From NCBI GenBank assembly GCA_945875045.1, contig CAMCIX010000071.1, positions 1 to 7,411 on the forward strand: DNA of 7,411 bases. Direction: 5' to 3'. This DNA is from an uncultured Clostridia bacterium. Lineage in GTDB: Bacteria; Bacillota; Clostridia; Oscillospirales; Acutalibacteraceae. Made by a program: the position numbers and the translations under genes. Position 1 is the first letter of the stretch; every line of letters begins with the position of its first letter. Below are positions 7,004 through 7,411 of the stretch, one piece after another. The notes beneath the pieces are model-generated. The model was not told the DNA's origin. It saw nothing but the letters and a program-made list of their open reading frames with translations, and ran no database searches.

Positions 7004-7031
7004 TTTTACAAATTATTAATATTTTGGACAT

Positions 7032-7066
7032 AAAAACACGCCTATTCCCTCAAAAGGTATAGGCGT
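7032..7066 (-). terminator. Rho-independent terminator of the small membrane-protein gene
   Basis: The perfect 8-bp stem ACGCCTAT / ATAGGCGT (7038-7045 with 7059-7066) continues inward with CC/GG after a T-T mismatch. On the minus strand it begins 11 bases after the stop codon. A TTTTT run (7036-7032) follows one base beyond the stem. It separates this gene from the heat-shock operon, so the operon promoter is expected to drive hrcA alone. Confidence 0.85.
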
Positions 7067-7077
7067 ATTTGTATTAT

Positions 7078-7359
7078 TTAACGGTCCTCCCCGTCCTTGT
7101 AATGCTCGTCCCACATCTTGCTTTTTTCCTCAGCAAGCGAGTTTCTTATATATAAAACCTTCGCCAAAGAGATATATGGCGTTAAGAACAGAATCATAGC
7201 GCCGGCTATTACCCAAACCTCAATTGCCGCAACCCATGTGAGAGAAAGGGTTAAGAAATCAATAAAAGCCGCCAGTACAATCAGCGCGGCAAACAGCAGA
7301 ATCCACGGGAAAAAGGATAATTCCAGCAATAAGTATTTCAGAAATTTCCGTTTCATCAC
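7078..7359 (-). CDS. Small two-helix membrane protein of unknown function (start uncertain)
   Basis: I do not recognise this family. The 93 residues begin with a basic stretch (MMKRKFLK), then a hydrophobic segment (about 9-35) and a second one (about 42-69). The last 20 or so residues are strongly charged and hydrophilic (EEKSKMWDEHYKDGEDR). The positive-inside rule suggests a hairpin with both ends in the cytoplasm. Possible starts are GTG at 7359 and ATG at 7356. Genomic sequence ends at about 7367, where adapter begins, so no ribosome binding site can be seen and a start further upstream cannot be excluded: the frame is open over the remaining 8 genomic bases. A clear terminator follows, so this is the last or only gene of its transcript and is probably unrelated to the heat-shock operon. 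The open frame, hydrophobic pattern and terminator support a real gene. Confidence 0.7.
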   Translation of the reverse strand: MMKRKFLKYLLLELSFFPWILLFAALIVLAAFIDFLTLSLTWVAAIEVWVIAGAMILFLTPYISLAKVLYIRNSLAEEKSKMWDEHYKDGEDR

Positions 7360-7367
7360 TTTAAGAG

Positions 7368-7411
7368 CTGTCTCTTATACACATCTCCGAGCCCACGAGA
7401 CCTCTCTACAT
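7368..7411. other. Illumina Nextera adapter and index sequence (not genomic)
   Basis: Positions 7368-7386 are CTGTCTCTTATACACATCT, the Tn5 mosaic end as used in Nextera libraries. Positions 7387-7401 are CCGAGCCCACGAGAC, the rest of the read-2 transposase adapter. Positions 7402-7409 are CTCTCTAC, which I recognise as the Nextera i7 index N707. The final AT matches the start of the following P7 flank. This stretch should be trimmed and must not be annotated as a transposon end. Confidence 0.98.

Noticed and set aside
6988..7016. Plus-strand promoter: TTGACT with AATTAT 17 bases later
   Set aside because: The -10 is weak (4 of 6), and transcription would run into the terminator and antisense to the membrane-protein gene. 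TTGACT here is better explained as the complement of the possible CtsR half-site.
7368..7386. Tn5/IS50-like mosaic end suggesting a transposon at the contig edge
   Set aside because: It continues directly into synthetic Nextera adapter and an index sequence, so it is a library artefact and not a mobile element.

Overview
The window looks like one complete short contig from an anaerobic Firmicute of class Clostridia. A Ruminococcaceae/Oscillospirales-like gut or rumen lineage is my best guess. Three things support this: an hrcA-grpE-dnaK-dnaJ operon in Gram-positive order behind a perfect CIRCE operator, strong AGGAGG-type ribosome binding sites, and a secreted-type protein ending in a type I dockerin. 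Genus cannot be fixed from this sequence.

Layout: positions 1-2043 (+) are the 3' part of a large gene. It carries tandem 110-residue Ig-like repeats, then diverged repeats, then a C-terminal dockerin. A 128-bp gap with two hairpins separates it from the convergent heat-shock operon. That operon is read leftwards from a promoter at about 6941-6968: hrcA (repressor), grpE (nucleotide exchange factor), dnaK (Hsp70) and dnaJ (Hsp40). HrcA binds CIRCE and represses its own operon. DnaJ delivers clients to DnaK and stimulates its ATPase, and GrpE resets the cycle. Upstream, also on the minus strand, is a small two-helix membrane protein of unknown function, closed by its own terminator at 7032-7066. 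No stretch over 300 bases lacks a gene.

Both ends of the contig look technical. The right end (7368-7411) is Illumina Nextera adapter plus an index, not genome. The left end begins with a 127-bp block that recurs exactly at 331-457. This is what a de Bruijn assembler run at k=127 would leave at a repeat junction, so the Ig-repeat copy number and the true gene start are not known.

I found no new multi-gene system. The points most worth a second look are the mosaic Ig-repeat array with an asymmetric dockerin, a possible CtsR box upstream of the CIRCE-controlled promoter, a hairpin plus TTG start that may lower dnaJ expression relative to dnaK, and start-site corrections for hrcA and grpE.
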